Source: Roseateles sp.
GTDB lineage: Bacteria; Pseudomonadota; Gammaproteobacteria; Burkholderiales; Burkholderiaceae_C
Assembly (NCBI GenBank): GCA_015657635.1
Contig: JACDQM010000128.1
Location: 1 to 64,000, forward strand
DNA: 64,000 nucleotides
Direction of reading: 5' to 3'
Positions 39,491-48,398 of this stretch are shown piece after piece; position 1 is the stretch's first letter; each line of letters opens with the position of its first letter. Both the position numbers and the translations under genes were made by a program. A model generated the notes under the pieces. That model was not told the DNA's origin. It saw only the letters and a program-made list of their open reading frames with translations, and made no database searches.

Positions 39491-40696
39491 TCAAGCGCGC
39501 AGCCGCTGCATCAGCGTCTGCGCGTGGCGGCGCGCCCGGGCATCCAGCGCCAGCAGCCCCTCGACGCTGTCGCACTCGCCGGCTTCAGGCTGCAGCGTTT
39601 GCATGCACTCGCGATTCAGCTGGGAAATCTGGTCGAAGCGCAGGCTGCCCGCCAGGAATGCAGCCACGGCCTCCTCGTTGGCGGCGTTGAGCACGGCCGT
39701 CGAACCCTCGGCCGCGCGCAGCGCCTGCCAGGACAGATGCAGTCCGGGGAAGCGGCGCTCGTCAGCGTCCTCAAACGTCAGTGTCGGCTTGGCCAGGAAA
39801 TCCAAGGTCTGCGCGCCGCTCTCGATCCGCTCGGGGAAGGACAGTCCATAGGCGATCGGCACGCGCATGTCCGGCGTGCCCAGCTGGGCCAGCACCGACT
39901 TGTCGCGGCAGACCACCATCGAGTGGATGATGCTCTGCGGGTGGATCACCACCTTGATCTGTTCGGGTGTCAACCCGAACAGCCAGCGCGCTTCGATCAC
40001 CTCCAGCGCCTTGTTCATCATGGTGGCCGAGTCGACCGAGATCTTGCGCCCCATCACCCAGTTCGGATGCGCACAGGCCTGCTCGGGCGTGACCTCGCCC
40101 AGCGTGGCCGGATCGCGCAGGCGGAAAGGGCCACCGGATGCCGTCAGCACGATATGGTCGACGCGCTGGTGCCAGGTCTTCCGGTCCTCGGGCAGGCACT
40201 GGAAGATGGCTGAATGCTCGCTGTCGATGGGCAGCAGCGTGGCACCGCCCTCCTCCACCGCCCGCATGAACAGCGCACCACCGACCACCAGCGCCTCCTT
40301 GTTGGCCAGCAGCAGCTTTTTGCCCGCGCGCGCCGCTGCCAGACAGGGCTCAAGCCCGGCCGCGCCCACGATCGCCGCCATCACCACATCGACATCCGGA
40401 TGCGCTGCAATGGTCGCCAGGCTGTGCGCGCCGTCCAGCACCTCGGTACTCAGGCCGCGCTCGCGCAGCCCAACACGCAGCTGCGCCGCAAGACCAGCAT
40501 CTGGAAGCACCGCATAACGCGGCTTGTACGCAGCACATTGCTGCAGCAGATCGTCGACCCGGCTCATCGCGCTGAGCGCGAAGACTTCATAGCGCTCAGG
40601 GTGGCGCGCCAGCACGTCCAGGGTATTGCCACCGATGGAACCGGTGGAGCCCAGCACGCAGACCCGCTGCGGACGGCCAGAAGGAGAACTGATCAT
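39491..40696 (-). CDS. dxr: 1-deoxy-D-xylulose 5-phosphate reductoisomerase
   Basis: Dxr makes 2-C-methyl-D-erythritol 4-phosphate with NADPH, the committed step of the non-mevalonate isoprenoid pathway; uppS nearby uses the end products. The 401-residue protein has the NADPH motif VCVLGSTGSIGGNTLDVLAR, the metal and substrate loop LLPIDSEHSAIFQCLP and the flexible ASGGPFRLRDPATL. It overlaps cdsA by ATGA. Confidence 0.97.
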   Translation of the reverse strand: MISSPSGRPQRVCVLGSTGSIGGNTLDVLARHPERYEVFALSAMSRVDDLLQQCAAYKPRYAVLPDAGLAAQLRVGLRERGLSTEVLDGAHSLATIAAHPDVDVVMAAIVGAAGLEPCLAAARAGKKLLLANKEALVVGGALFMRAVEEGGATLLPIDSEHSAIFQCLPEDRKTWHQRVDHIVLTASGGPFRLRDPATLGEVTPEQACAHPNWVMGRKISVDSATMMNKALEVIEARWLFGLTPEQIKVVIHPQSIIHSMVVCRDKSVLAQLGTPDMRVPIAYGLSFPERIESGAQTLDFLAKPTLTFEDADERRFPGLHLSWQALRAAEGSTAVLNAANEEAVAAFLAGSLRFDQISQLNRECMQTLQPEAGECDSVEGLLALDARARRHAQTLMQRLRA

Positions 40697-41544
40697 CGGA
40701 GAAAGCCACCCAATCCACTCAGAGCCAGCGCCAGCGGAAACACCGGCAGCAAGGCATCGACACGGTCCAGCACGCCGCCATGCCCGGGCAGCAGGCCGCT
40801 GCTGTCCTTGGCACCGGCCGCGCGCTTGATCAGCGATTCGAACAGGTCACCGACCACGCTCATCGCCGACAGGAACAATAGACTCAGCACGCCGACAAAG
40901 CCGCCTTGCTTGAGCAAAAGAAAGTAAAGGCTGGGCGAGTCGACCTGAAGATGCCTGTCGATGCCATAAGCCCAAGCCAGCGCCAGCAGCAGCACGCCGG
41001 CCATGCCGCTCCAGACGCCTTCCCAGCTCTTGCCAGGACTGATGGCCGGAGCCAGCTTGCGCCGCCCGAAGGTCTTGCCGCCAAAATAGGCCGCGATGTC
41101 GGCCACCCAGACCAAGCAGAAGATCGACAGCAGGAAGTTGATGCCCAGCGTCTTGGCCTGCGCCATGGCCAGCCAGGCAGCCCAGAGCGCCACCGCACCG
41201 AGCAGCAGGCGGATCAGGCGCGGCGTATGCGGCCAGGCGGCAGGCCCGCCACGCAGCGCATAGGCACCGCCCAGCACCCACACCAGGGCCGCCACCCACC
41301 AGCACCAGGCCGGCGGCGCTGTCATCCCCAGGGCCCAGAGTGTGACGCCGCAGGCCGCGGCAATCCCGGCGCCATAGACCAGCGCAGCAGCACCCGGCGC
41401 CGCATTGAGCCGGGCCCACTCCCAGCCGGCAGCGGCAATCATGACCAAGGTCAGAGCCGCGAACGGCCAGGGTGAGCTCGCAAACAACGCCGGCAGCAGA
41501 ACGGCCAGCAGGACGAGGGCGGTGATGATGCGCTGCTTCAGCAT
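40693..41544 (-). CDS. cdsA: phosphatidate cytidylyltransferase
   Basis: CdsA makes CDP-diacylglycerol from phosphatidate and CTP, the entry to all phospholipids. The 283-residue protein has about eight membrane segments, an arginine-lysine rich N-terminus and the family signature near its end, SAMSVVGDLFESLIKRAAGA followed by KDSSGLLPGHGGVLDRVDA. The order uppS-cdsA-dxr is conserved. The stop overlaps the dxr start in ATGA. Confidence 0.96.
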   Translation of the reverse strand: MLKQRIITALVLLAVLLPALFASSPWPFAALTLVMIAAAGWEWARLNAAPGAAALVYGAGIAAACGVTLWALGMTAPPAWCWWVAALVWVLGGAYALRGGPAAWPHTPRLIRLLLGAVALWAAWLAMAQAKTLGINFLLSIFCLVWVADIAAYFGGKTFGRRKLAPAISPGKSWEGVWSGMAGVLLLALAWAYGIDRHLQVDSPSLYFLLLKQGGFVGVLSLLFLSAMSVVGDLFESLIKRAAGAKDSSGLLPGHGGVLDRVDALLPVFPLALALSGLGGFLR

Positions 41545-41556
41545 GCGTGCACCGCC

Positions 41557-42306
41557 CTATGCATCGGCCAGAGCCGGAACAGCATCCTTGACCCCGCCGA
41601 AGCGGCGATCGCGTTCGCGGAAAGCCTGGATCGCCGCATCGAGTTGCGCTTCACCGAATTCGGGCCACAGGCAGTCAGAGAACACGAACTCGGTATAGGC
41701 CGCCTGCCAGAGCAGGAAGTTGCTGATGCGCACTTCGCCGCCGGTGCGGATGAACAGGTCCGGGTCGGGCGCATAGCTCATGGCCATGAATTCACTGAGC
41801 TTGGCTTCGGTCAGCTCGGCGGGTGCGACGCCGGCCTGCATGGCCGCCTTGCAGGCCTGCACGATGTCCCAGCGGCCACCGTAGTTGAAGGCCACGTTGA
41901 GCGTCAGCTTGGTGTTGTGACGGGTGGCCGCCTCGGCTTCGTTCCAGGCATTGCGCAGCTTCTCCGACACCGCGTCGCGGTCGCCGACGATGCGGATACG
42001 CACGCCCATGGCCCCCATGCGCGCCAGATAGCGCGACACCGCGGCCAGCACCAGGCCCATCAGGCCCGACACCTCATCGCTAGGCCGCTTCCAGTTCTCG
42101 CTGGAGAAGGCAAAGACGGTCAGGTACTCGATCTCGCGGTCGATGCAGGCCTGCACGATCTTGACCAGCGCATCGACACCTTGCTTGTGGCCGAAGAAGC
42201 GCGGCAGGAAGCGCTTCTTGGCCCAGCGGCCATTGCCGTCCATCACGATGGCCACGTGGCGCGGCATCGTGGCCGCGGTCTTGGTCACGGCAGCGCTTCC
42301 GCTCAA
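41557..42306 (-). CDS. uppS: undecaprenyl diphosphate synthase
   Basis: UppS builds the C55 lipid carrier for peptidoglycan and O-antigen by adding isopentenyl units in cis. The diphosphate-binding motif [14 protein letters not shown] carries the catalytic aspartate, and [11 protein letters not shown] and [20 protein letters not shown] are further family marks. I use a TTG start at 42306 that overlaps the frr stop in TTGA (249 residues); an ATG at 42267 would still leave the whole catalytic domain, so the start is uncertain. It links frr with the envelope genes. Confidence 0.95.
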   Translation of the reverse strand: MSGSAAVTKTAATMPRHVAIVMDGNGRWAKKRFLPRFFGHKQGVDALVKIVQACIDREIEYLTVFAFSSENWKRPSDEVSGLMGLVLAAVSRYLARMGAMGVRIRIVGDRDAVSEKLRNAWNEAEAATRHNTKLTLNVAFNYGGRWDIVQACKAAMQAGVAPAELTEAKLSEFMAMSYAPDPDLFIRTGGEVRISNFLLWQAAYTEFVFSDCLWPEFGEAQLDAAIQAFRERDRRFGGVKDAVPALADA

Positions 42307-42863
42307 ACCGCCATGATCTCGGCTTCCTTGCCGGAGATCAGCTTGTCGATCTCGGCAATGACGCGGTCCGTCAGCTTCTGGACTTCGTCGAGGCTGCGGC
42401 GCTCGTCGTCTTCACCGATTTCCTTGTCCTTGAGCAGTTTCTTGGCCTGTTCATTGGCATCGCGGCGCAGATTGCGCACCGCCACCTTGGCGTCCTCGCC
42501 GGCGTTGCGCACGACCTTGGTCAGATCCTTGCGGCGCTCTTCCGTCAGCGGCGGCATCGGCACGCGAATCAAGTCACCCTGCGCAGACGGGTTCAGACCC
42601 AGATCCGACTCGCGGATCGCGCGCTCGATCTTGGCGCCCATGCCCTTTTCCCAGGGCTGGACGCTGATGGTGCGGGCGTCCAGCAGGCTGACGTTGGCGA
42701 CCTGCGAGATCGGCACGAGCGAGCCGTAGTAGTCGACCTGGACCTGATCCAGGATGCCCGGGTGGGCACGGCCGGTACGGATCTTCTGCAACTCGCTCTT
42801 GAAGGATTCCACCGACTTGGCCATCTTCGCTTCGGCCGTCTTCTTGATGTCTGCAATGCTCAT
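42303..42863 (-). CDS. frr: ribosome recycling factor
   Basis: RRF with EF-G splits ribosomes after termination. The 186-residue length fits, and family segments are [40 protein letters not shown] and the C-terminal helix [20 protein letters not shown]. It follows pyrH by 56 bases and overlaps the uppS start codon by 4 bases. Confidence 0.98.
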   Translation of the reverse strand: MSIADIKKTAEAKMAKSVESFKSELQKIRTGRAHPGILDQVQVDYYGSLVPISQVANVSLLDARTISVQPWEKGMGAKIERAIRESDLGLNPSAQGDLIRVPMPPLTEERRKDLTKVVRNAGEDAKVAVRNLRRDANEQAKKLLKDKEIGEDDERRSLDEVQKLTDRVIAEIDKLISGKEAEIMAV

Positions 42864-42919
42864 GGTGATTGCCTTGATTGCTCGTCTGATTGCGTCTCTT
42901 GTCTAACGCCGGTCCACGC

Positions 42920-43630
42920 TCAGACGTGGACCAGGGTTCCCTCGTCCTCGCCCATAACGACTCGCTTGAGCGCGCCGGGCTTGAAAATGCTGAACACCTT
43001 GATCGGCAGCTTCTGGTCGCGGCATAGCGCGAAGGCCGTGGCATCCAGCACCTGAAGATTCTTGGTGATGGCCTCGTCGAAGCTGATGCGCGCGTAGCGC
43101 GTCGCGGTCGGATCCTTCTTGGGATCAGCCGTGTAGACCCCGTCCACCTTGGTGGCCTTCAGCACGATCTCGGCGCCGATCTCGGCACCGCGCAGGGCTG
43201 CCGCCGTGTCGGTGGTGAAGAAGGGGTTGCCGGTGCCGGCCGCGAAGATCACGACCTTGCCCTCTTCCAGGTACTGCAGCGCCTTGGGGCGCACATAGGG
43301 CTCGACCACCTGCTCGATGGCGATGGCCGACATCACGCGCGCCGTCATGCCTTCCTGGCGCATCGTGTCGGCCAGCGCCAGCGAGTTCATCACGGTCGCC
43401 AGCATGCCCATGTAGTCAGCGGTCGCACGGTCCATGCCCACCGAGCCGCCAGCCACGCCGCGGAAGATGTTGCCGCCTCCGATCACGACAGCCACCTCCA
43501 CACCCAGTTGCGTGACCTCCTGGATCTCTTGCACCATGCGCACGATGGTCGCGCGGTTGATGCCGTAAGAGTCGTCGCCCATCAGGGCTTCACCAGAGAG
43601 TTTCAGCAGGATGCGTTTGTGCGCGGGCAT
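42920..43630 (-). CDS. pyrH: UMP kinase
   Basis: PyrH phosphorylates UMP to UDP for nucleic acid and sugar-nucleotide synthesis. The 236-residue protein of the amino-acid-kinase fold shows [55 protein letters not shown] and the uridylate-binding [19 protein letters not shown] stands 6 bases before the ATG. A terminator hairpin separates it from tsf, so it may have its own promoter in the 125-base gap, though none is clear. Confidence 0.97.
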   Translation of the reverse strand: MPAHKRILLKLSGEALMGDDSYGINRATIVRMVQEIQEVTQLGVEVAVVIGGGNIFRGVAGGSVGMDRATADYMGMLATVMNSLALADTMRQEGMTARVMSAIAIEQVVEPYVRPKALQYLEEGKVVIFAAGTGNPFFTTDTAAALRGAEIGAEIVLKATKVDGVYTADPKKDPTATRYARISFDEAITKNLQVLDATAFALCRDQKLPIKVFSIFKPGALKRVVMGEDEGTLVHV

Positions 43631-43709
43631 TCTTACCTCGTTTTATCAATTGGGGGTGGGCTCCGCGATCAACCGGCCTCGTGGGCCAGTCACCGCGGGC
43701 ACAAGTGTA

Positions 43710-43730
43710 AAGGGCGCCAGTGGCGCCCTT
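43710..43730 (-). terminator. terminator after tsf
   Basis: AAGGGCGCC (43710-43718) and GGCGCCCTT (43722-43730) pair over 9 bp with an AGT loop. On the minus strand it follows the tsf stop by about 25 bases and is trailed by TACACTTG, a weak T-tract. It probably separates rpsB-tsf from pyrH, at least in part. Confidence 0.7.
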
Positions 43731-43755
43731 GTTCAGTGCTTGAAGCGCCGGGGGC

Positions 43756-44652
43756 TCACTGGCCCTTGGCAGCGGCGACCTGGGCAGCCACTTCGGCGGC
43801 GAAGTCGTCAACCTTCTTCTCGATGCCTTCGCCGACCACGTACAGGGTGAAGCTCTTCACCGTCGTGGCCTTGTCCTTCAGCATGGCAGCCACCGTCTGC
43901 TTGCCGTCGGCAGCCTTGACGAAGACTTGATCCAGCAACGAGACCTCCTTCAGGTACTTCTGCACCGAGCCTTCGACCATCTTGGCGATGATGTCGGCCG
44001 GCTTGCCGGACTCGGCAGCCTTCTCTTCAGCGATCTTGCGCTCCTTGGCGACCAGCTCGGCCGGCACTTCGGCGCTGGACAGCGCGGCCGGCTTCATGGC
44101 GGCCACGTGCATCGCAACGTCCTTAGCCGCCACGTCGTCACCGTCGAACTCGACCATCACGCCGATGCGGGTGCCGTGCAGATAGGACGCCAGCTTGGCA
44201 CCCGACGCATAGCGCTTGAAGCGGCGGATCGTCATGTTCTCGCCGATCTTGCCGATCAGGCCCTTGCGCACGTCTTCCACGGTCGGGCCGAAGCCTTCTT
44301 GCGACAGCGGCAGCGCCGAGAGCGCTTCGACGGAAGCCGGGTTCTGCTCGGCGACCAGGCCGGCCAGCGCGTTCACGAAGGCCAGGAAGGCATCGTTCTT
44401 GGACACGAAGTCGGTTTCGCAGTTGACTTCGATCAGCGCGCCAGTCGTGCCCACGACGGCAGCAGCGACCACGCCTTCAGCCGTCACGCGCGAGGCGGCC
44501 TTGCCAGCCTTGTTGCCCAGCTTGACGCGCAGGATCTCTTCGGCACGGCCCATGTCGCCTTCGGCCTCAGTCAGAGCCTTCTTGCACTCCATCATCGGTG
44601 CATCAGTGCGGGCGCGCAGCTCAGCCACCATGCTTGCGGTAATTGCAGCCAT
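43756..44652 (-). CDS. tsf: translation elongation factor Ts
   Basis: EF-Ts recharges EF-Tu with GTP. The 298-residue protein begins [20 protein letters not shown], continues with the conserved [20 protein letters not shown] and contains [11 protein letters not shown] near residue 82, the family signature. I use the ATG at 44652 with GGAG upstream, not the longer TTG frame. It is the second gene of the rpsB-tsf pair, behind an attenuator hairpin. Confidence 0.98.
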   Translation of the reverse strand: MAAITASMVAELRARTDAPMMECKKALTEAEGDMGRAEEILRVKLGNKAGKAASRVTAEGVVAAAVVGTTGALIEVNCETDFVSKNDAFLAFVNALAGLVAEQNPASVEALSALPLSQEGFGPTVEDVRKGLIGKIGENMTIRRFKRYASGAKLASYLHGTRIGVMVEFDGDDVAAKDVAMHVAAMKPAALSSAEVPAELVAKERKIAEEKAAESGKPADIIAKMVEGSVQKYLKEVSLLDQVFVKAADGKQTVAAMLKDKATTVKSFTLYVVGEGIEKKVDDFAAEVAAQVAAAKGQ

Positions 44653-44717
44653 TTCAATCTCCGGTTTGCAGCGGAGCCGGCCACAGCCGACTCCAGTCAA
44701 ATTTCGTATCAGCTTTG

Positions 44718-44743
44718 AAAAAAAGGGGCTGAATCAGCCCCTT
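44718..44743 (-). terminator. intrinsic terminator/attenuator between rpsB and tsf
   Basis: AAGGGGCTG (44723-44731) and CAGCCCCTT (44735-44743) pair over 9 bp with an AAT loop, and the minus-strand transcript then runs through seven T (44724-44718). This is the best-looking intrinsic terminator in the window, yet it lies inside an operon, so it must be leaky for tsf expression unless tsf has its own promoter. Confidence 0.85.
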
Positions 44744-44762
44744 CGTTCCGGGTGCCTGAGGA

Positions 44763-45509
44763 TCAAGCGCCTTCGTTGACCTCGACGAACTCGTCGCCGT
44801 CAGCAGCCACAGCCTGCACCAACTCATTGGTGGCGTTGGCACGGCCTTCCAGCACGGCGTCAGCCACAGCCTTGGCGTACAGCGCCACAGCCTTGGCCGA
44901 GTCATCGTTGCCCGGGATGATGTAGTCGATGCCTTCGGGCGAGTGGTTGGTGTCAACCACGCCGATCACCGGAATGCCCAGCTTCTTGGCTTCAGCGACA
45001 GCAATCTTGTGATAGCCGACGTCGATCACGAAGATGGCGTCCGGCAGCGCGGTCATGTCCTGGATGCCGCCGATGTTCTTTTCCAGCTTGGCGATGTCGC
45101 GCTGGAACAGCAGGGCTTCCTTCTTGATGGCCGGCTGGGTGCCAGCTTCGACTTGAGCCTGCATGTCCTTCAGGTTCTTCAGCGAACCCTTGACCGTCTT
45201 GAAGTTGGTCATCATGCCGCCCAGCCAACGCGAGTCGACGTAAGGCATGCCGGCGCGCTGGGCTTCCAGGGCCACCACTTCGCGGGCTTGGCGCTTGGTG
45301 CCGATCATCAGGATCGTGCCGCGCTTGGCAGCCAACTGGCGCACGAACTTCATCGCTTCCTCGAACTTCGGCAGCGTCTTTTCGAGGTTGATGATGTGAA
45401 TCTTGTTGCGATGGCCGTAAATGAAGGGGGCCATCTTGGGGTTCCAGAAGCGGGTCTGGTGACCAAAGTGGACACCTGCTTCCAGCATTTCGCGCATCGT
45501 GACGGACAT
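44763..45509 (-). CDS. rpsB: 30S ribosomal protein S2
   Basis: S2 joins late in 30S assembly. The 248-residue protein begins [20 protein letters not shown] and contains [35 protein letters not shown] and [19 protein letters not shown], all family marks. The frame is open much further upstream, but the family starts at the ATG at 45509, with GGAG 8 bases before it. A long leader precedes it. Confidence 0.98.
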   Translation of the reverse strand: MSVTMREMLEAGVHFGHQTRFWNPKMAPFIYGHRNKIHIINLEKTLPKFEEAMKFVRQLAAKRGTILMIGTKRQAREVVALEAQRAGMPYVDSRWLGGMMTNFKTVKGSLKNLKDMQAQVEAGTQPAIKKEALLFQRDIAKLEKNIGGIQDMTALPDAIFVIDVGYHKIAVAEAKKLGIPVIGVVDTNHSPEGIDYIIPGNDDSAKAVALYAKAVADAVLEGRANATNELVQAVAADGDEFVEVNEGA

Positions 45510-45675
45510 GTAGTAACTCCGAAGGTTGGTTCTAAAATCCGGCCTGAATCGCGTAGGTCTTGAATGCATGGAAGACCACAGCGCGACACCTTTCAGAAGC
45601 CGGTTTGCGATTTGTTCTGCAAGAAACGCCAAGGCCAAAAAGGCCCAGCGCACCCGGCAAAACCCAAAGAGTATA
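45510..45675 (-). promoter_or_regulatory. rpsB leader and candidate promoter
   Basis: TATACT on the minus strand (45670-45675), preceded by TG as an extended -10, would give an rpsB leader of about 150 bases. Such long leaders hold the S2 autoregulation site in other proteobacteria. The sequence contains a GGCC-TTTTT-GGCC stem. The same GTATAC (45671-45676) could serve the divergent amidase gene. The -35 region is poor on both strands. Confidence 0.45.
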
Positions 45676-45683
45676 CAACACCC

Positions 45684-47044
45684 ATGCACCATGACCTGTG
45701 CGGCGCCCTCACCCAACTTCGAGATGGCAGCACCACGGCCAGCGCATTGATGGGCCTCAGCCAGGCTGCAGCCCGCAGCGAGGCGGCGCGCCATGTCTTT
45801 GTCCGAGACTTCTTCCCGCAGGCCACTGCCGCTGCGGATGCCGCCGACACCCAACTGCGGGCCGGCGCGCCGCTGCAGCGACTGGGCGGCTTGGCGATCA
45901 GTATCAAGGACCTGTTCGACGTTGCAGGACAGCCGACCACCGCCGCCTCCGCATCACGCCATGACGCACCCTTGGCCGGTGAAGATGCGCTCGCGGTCTC
46001 ACGTCTGCGCCGCGCCGGCGCCGCACTGATCGGCCACACCAATATGAGCGAGTTCGCCTTCTCAGGGCTCGGACTCAATCCGCACCACGGCACGCCGCTC
46101 AACCCGGTCTGCTTGGCGCTGGATGGCAAGGCACGCATCCCCGGTGGCTCGACATCGGGCGGTGCCGTGAGCGTGGCCATCGGAGCGGCCTGGGCCGCGC
46201 TGGGCTCGGACACTGGCGGCTCGATCCGCATCCCGGCGGCGCTGCAGGGACTGGTGGGCTTCAAGAACACCGCCCGGCTCACACCCGCAATTGGCAGCCT
46301 GCCGCTTTCGCAGACGCTGGACACGGTCTGCGCCGTCACCCGCTCAGTCCGGGATGCCGTCCTGCTCCACGAGGTGTTGAGCGATGCGCCGGTCAGGCTT
46401 TCAAGGCGCCCGTTGAGTGCGGCACGGCTTGGCATTCCCGCGCAGCTGCTCGAAGGGATGGACCCGACCGTGGCGCACGCCTTCGAGCGCAGCGTCAGAG
46501 CCTTGCGCGAAGCAGGCGTGCGCATCGAGCCGGTGGACTTGCCGATCGCTGAGATGGCCAATCTGCAGGCGCAAGGCGGGTTTGCTGCGGCCGAGAGCTG
46601 GGCTTGGCATCGCCACGCCTTGCAAGACCGCGAACCGCTCTATGACCCGCGCGTGGCGCTGCGCATCCGCCGCGCGCCGCCATCAGCGCCGCAGACTACA
46701 TCGATCTGCATGCCGCTCGCCAGGCCTGGATCGCGCGCATGGCGCATTCGATGCAAGGCCTTGATGCACTGCTCTGCCCGACCGTTCCAACGGTCGCCCC
46801 TGAAATCGGGCCGCTGCTGAGCAGCGATGAAGCCTTCCTCGCCACCAATGCACTGATGCTGCGCAACACCTCGCTGATCAATATGCTCGACGGCTGCTCG
46901 ATCAGCCTGCCCTGCCACGCGCCTGGTGAGATGCCAGTCGGCCTGATGCTGTCCAGCAGCGCGCTGCAAGACGAGGCGCTGCTCACGCTGGCCTTGCAGG
47001 TCGAGCAGACACTGGCCCCGATCACGCGGAACGGGGAGCGCTGA
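45684..47044 (+). pseudogene. amidase, broken by a single-base frameshift
   Basis: The gene encodes an amidase-signature enzyme that hydrolyses an amide. The Ser-cisSer-Lys triad is visible: K in [11 protein letters not shown], the cis-serine in PGGSTSGGAVSVAIG, and the nucleophile in GSDTGGSIRIPAALQG. In the starting frame the protein leaves the family pattern after VALRIRR and ends at 46820. The expected ending (AISAADYIDLHAARQAWIAR ... LLTLALQVEQTLAP) continues in another frame to 47044. Loss of one base, probably a G in the GC run at 46671-46678, explains this. The C-terminal half still looks constrained, and the following gene starts one base after 47044. The change is therefore either recent or a sequencing error. 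Confidence 0.85.
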
Positions 47045-47045
47045 G

Positions 47046-48389
47046 ATGCGGGTGGCAGTTATCGGCGCCGGCATCGTCGGCGTCAGCACAGCGTACGAGC
47101 TCGCGGCCGACGGTCATGAAGTGGCCGTGTTCGAGCGCGGCGGCAGCGTTGCCGCCGAGGGCAGTTTTGCCAATGGCGGCGTGATCGCGCCAGGCGCATG
47201 CGTGGCTTGGCCGAACGGGGGCGCCTTCGGTGGCGGTTTGGGCGGCCTGTTCGGCCAGGCGGCAAGGGCTCATCTCGGCGGCCCGCTGCTCGCCCGGCTG
47301 GCCTGGTCCCTGAGCGCATGGCGCCACGCCCGGTCAGACACCGCCTCGCTGCGCGCACGCAGTCTGCTGGCACTGGCCACCCACAGCCAGAGTCAGCTGC
47401 AAGGCCTGCGCCGCAACCTCGGCCTCGACTACGAGCACACGCAAGGCCACTTGCTGCTGTTGCGCAGCGCCAAGGACCTTGCTGCACTGAAGCCCGCACT
47501 GGAACTGCTCGATCAGCTCGGCGTCGCCCATCAACTGCTCGACCCGGCCCGATGCCTTCGAGCCGAGCCCGGCCTCAATCCGGAGACCGGGCTGCATGCT
47601 GGCGTGCTGCTTGGCCAGGCTGAGGTCGGGAACTGCCGGCAGTTGGCGCTGCTGCTGCGACAGGAAGCCCAGCGGCTGGGCGCGCGCTTTCGCTTTCACA
47701 CCCAGGTGATGCGCATCGACGCCGGCACACAACCGCAGCTGCTGCACGCCTACGCGCCACCCGAGCCCGGGTCGACAGCCTTGCGCGATGCCGCGGCCAG
47801 CGCCGGCGGCCCCGACACGCAGGCCATGCCGAGCGAACCCGCGCTGGAGCGCTTCGATGCCATCGTCGTCTGCGCTGCGGCTGCTTCGGCCGGCCTGCTG
47901 GCGCCCCTGGGCGTGAAGCTGCCGCTGGCCGCGGTGCACGGCGTCTCGCTCACCGCCCCATTGCGCCAGATCGAAGCCCACCCAGACTTCGGGCCTCGCG
48001 CATGCGTGCAGGATTCGCGCTTTCGCGTGACGATCAGCCGGATCGGCCAGCGCGTGCGGGTCAGCGGCGGCGCAGCCCTGGGCAAGGCCGAGCAGATCGG
48101 TCCGCGCGTTGACGAGATGCTGCACCGCGTGCTGCACGACTGGTTTCCCGGCGCCACCCAAGGCGGCACGGTGCAACGCTGGGTCGGTGCCCGCTCCGCG
48201 GTGCCGGACGGACTGCCCTTGCTGGGCAGCAGCGGCCTGCCCGGGCTCTGGCTCAACTGCGGCCATGGCAATCAAGGCTGGGCGCTGGCCTGTGGATCGG
48301 CCCGCGTGCTGGCCGATCAGCTGAGCGGCCGGCAAGCAGCCGTCGAAGCCGGCGCACTGCAAGCGCTGTCGCCCGGCCGCTTGCGCTAA
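47046..48389 (+). CDS. FAD-dependent D-amino-acid dehydrogenase-like oxidoreductase
   Basis: The 447-residue protein is a DadA-like flavoenzyme that would oxidise a D-amino acid or similar secondary amine to its imino acid and pass electrons to the membrane chain. The FAD-binding Rossmann motif is VAVIGAGIVGVSTAYELAAD at the very start, followed by FERGGSVAAEGSFANGGVIA. The C-terminal GARSAVPDGLPLLGSSGLPG and NCGHGNQGWALACGSA complete the family pattern. It starts one base after the amidase reading frame, so the two likely form an operon for a nitrogen compound. The substrate is not known; a glycine oxidase-type role is the main alternative. Confidence 0.88.
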   Translation: MRVAVIGAGIVGVSTAYELAADGHEVAVFERGGSVAAEGSFANGGVIAPGACVAWPNGGAFGGGLGGLFGQAARAHLGGPLLARLAWSLSAWRHARSDTASLRARSLLALATHSQSQLQGLRRNLGLDYEHTQGHLLLLRSAKDLAALKPALELLDQLGVAHQLLDPARCLRAEPGLNPETGLHAGVLLGQAEVGNCRQLALLLRQEAQRLGARFRFHTQVMRIDAGTQPQLLHAYAPPEPGSTALRDAAASAGGPDTQAMPSEPALERFDAIVVCAAAASAGLLAPLGVKLPLAAVHGVSLTAPLRQIEAHPDFGPRACVQDSRFRVTISRIGQRVRVSGGAALGKAEQIGPRVDEMLHRVLHDWFPGATQGGTVQRWVGARSAVPDGLPLLGSSGLPGLWLNCGHGNQGWALACGSARVLADQLSGRQAAVEAGALQALSPGRLR

Positions 48390-48398
48390 TCTGCGGCC

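Noticed and set aside
45564-45683. A 40-residue N-terminal extension of the amidase
   Set aside because: It lies in the rpsB leader region and the amidase family begins at about the ATG at 45684.
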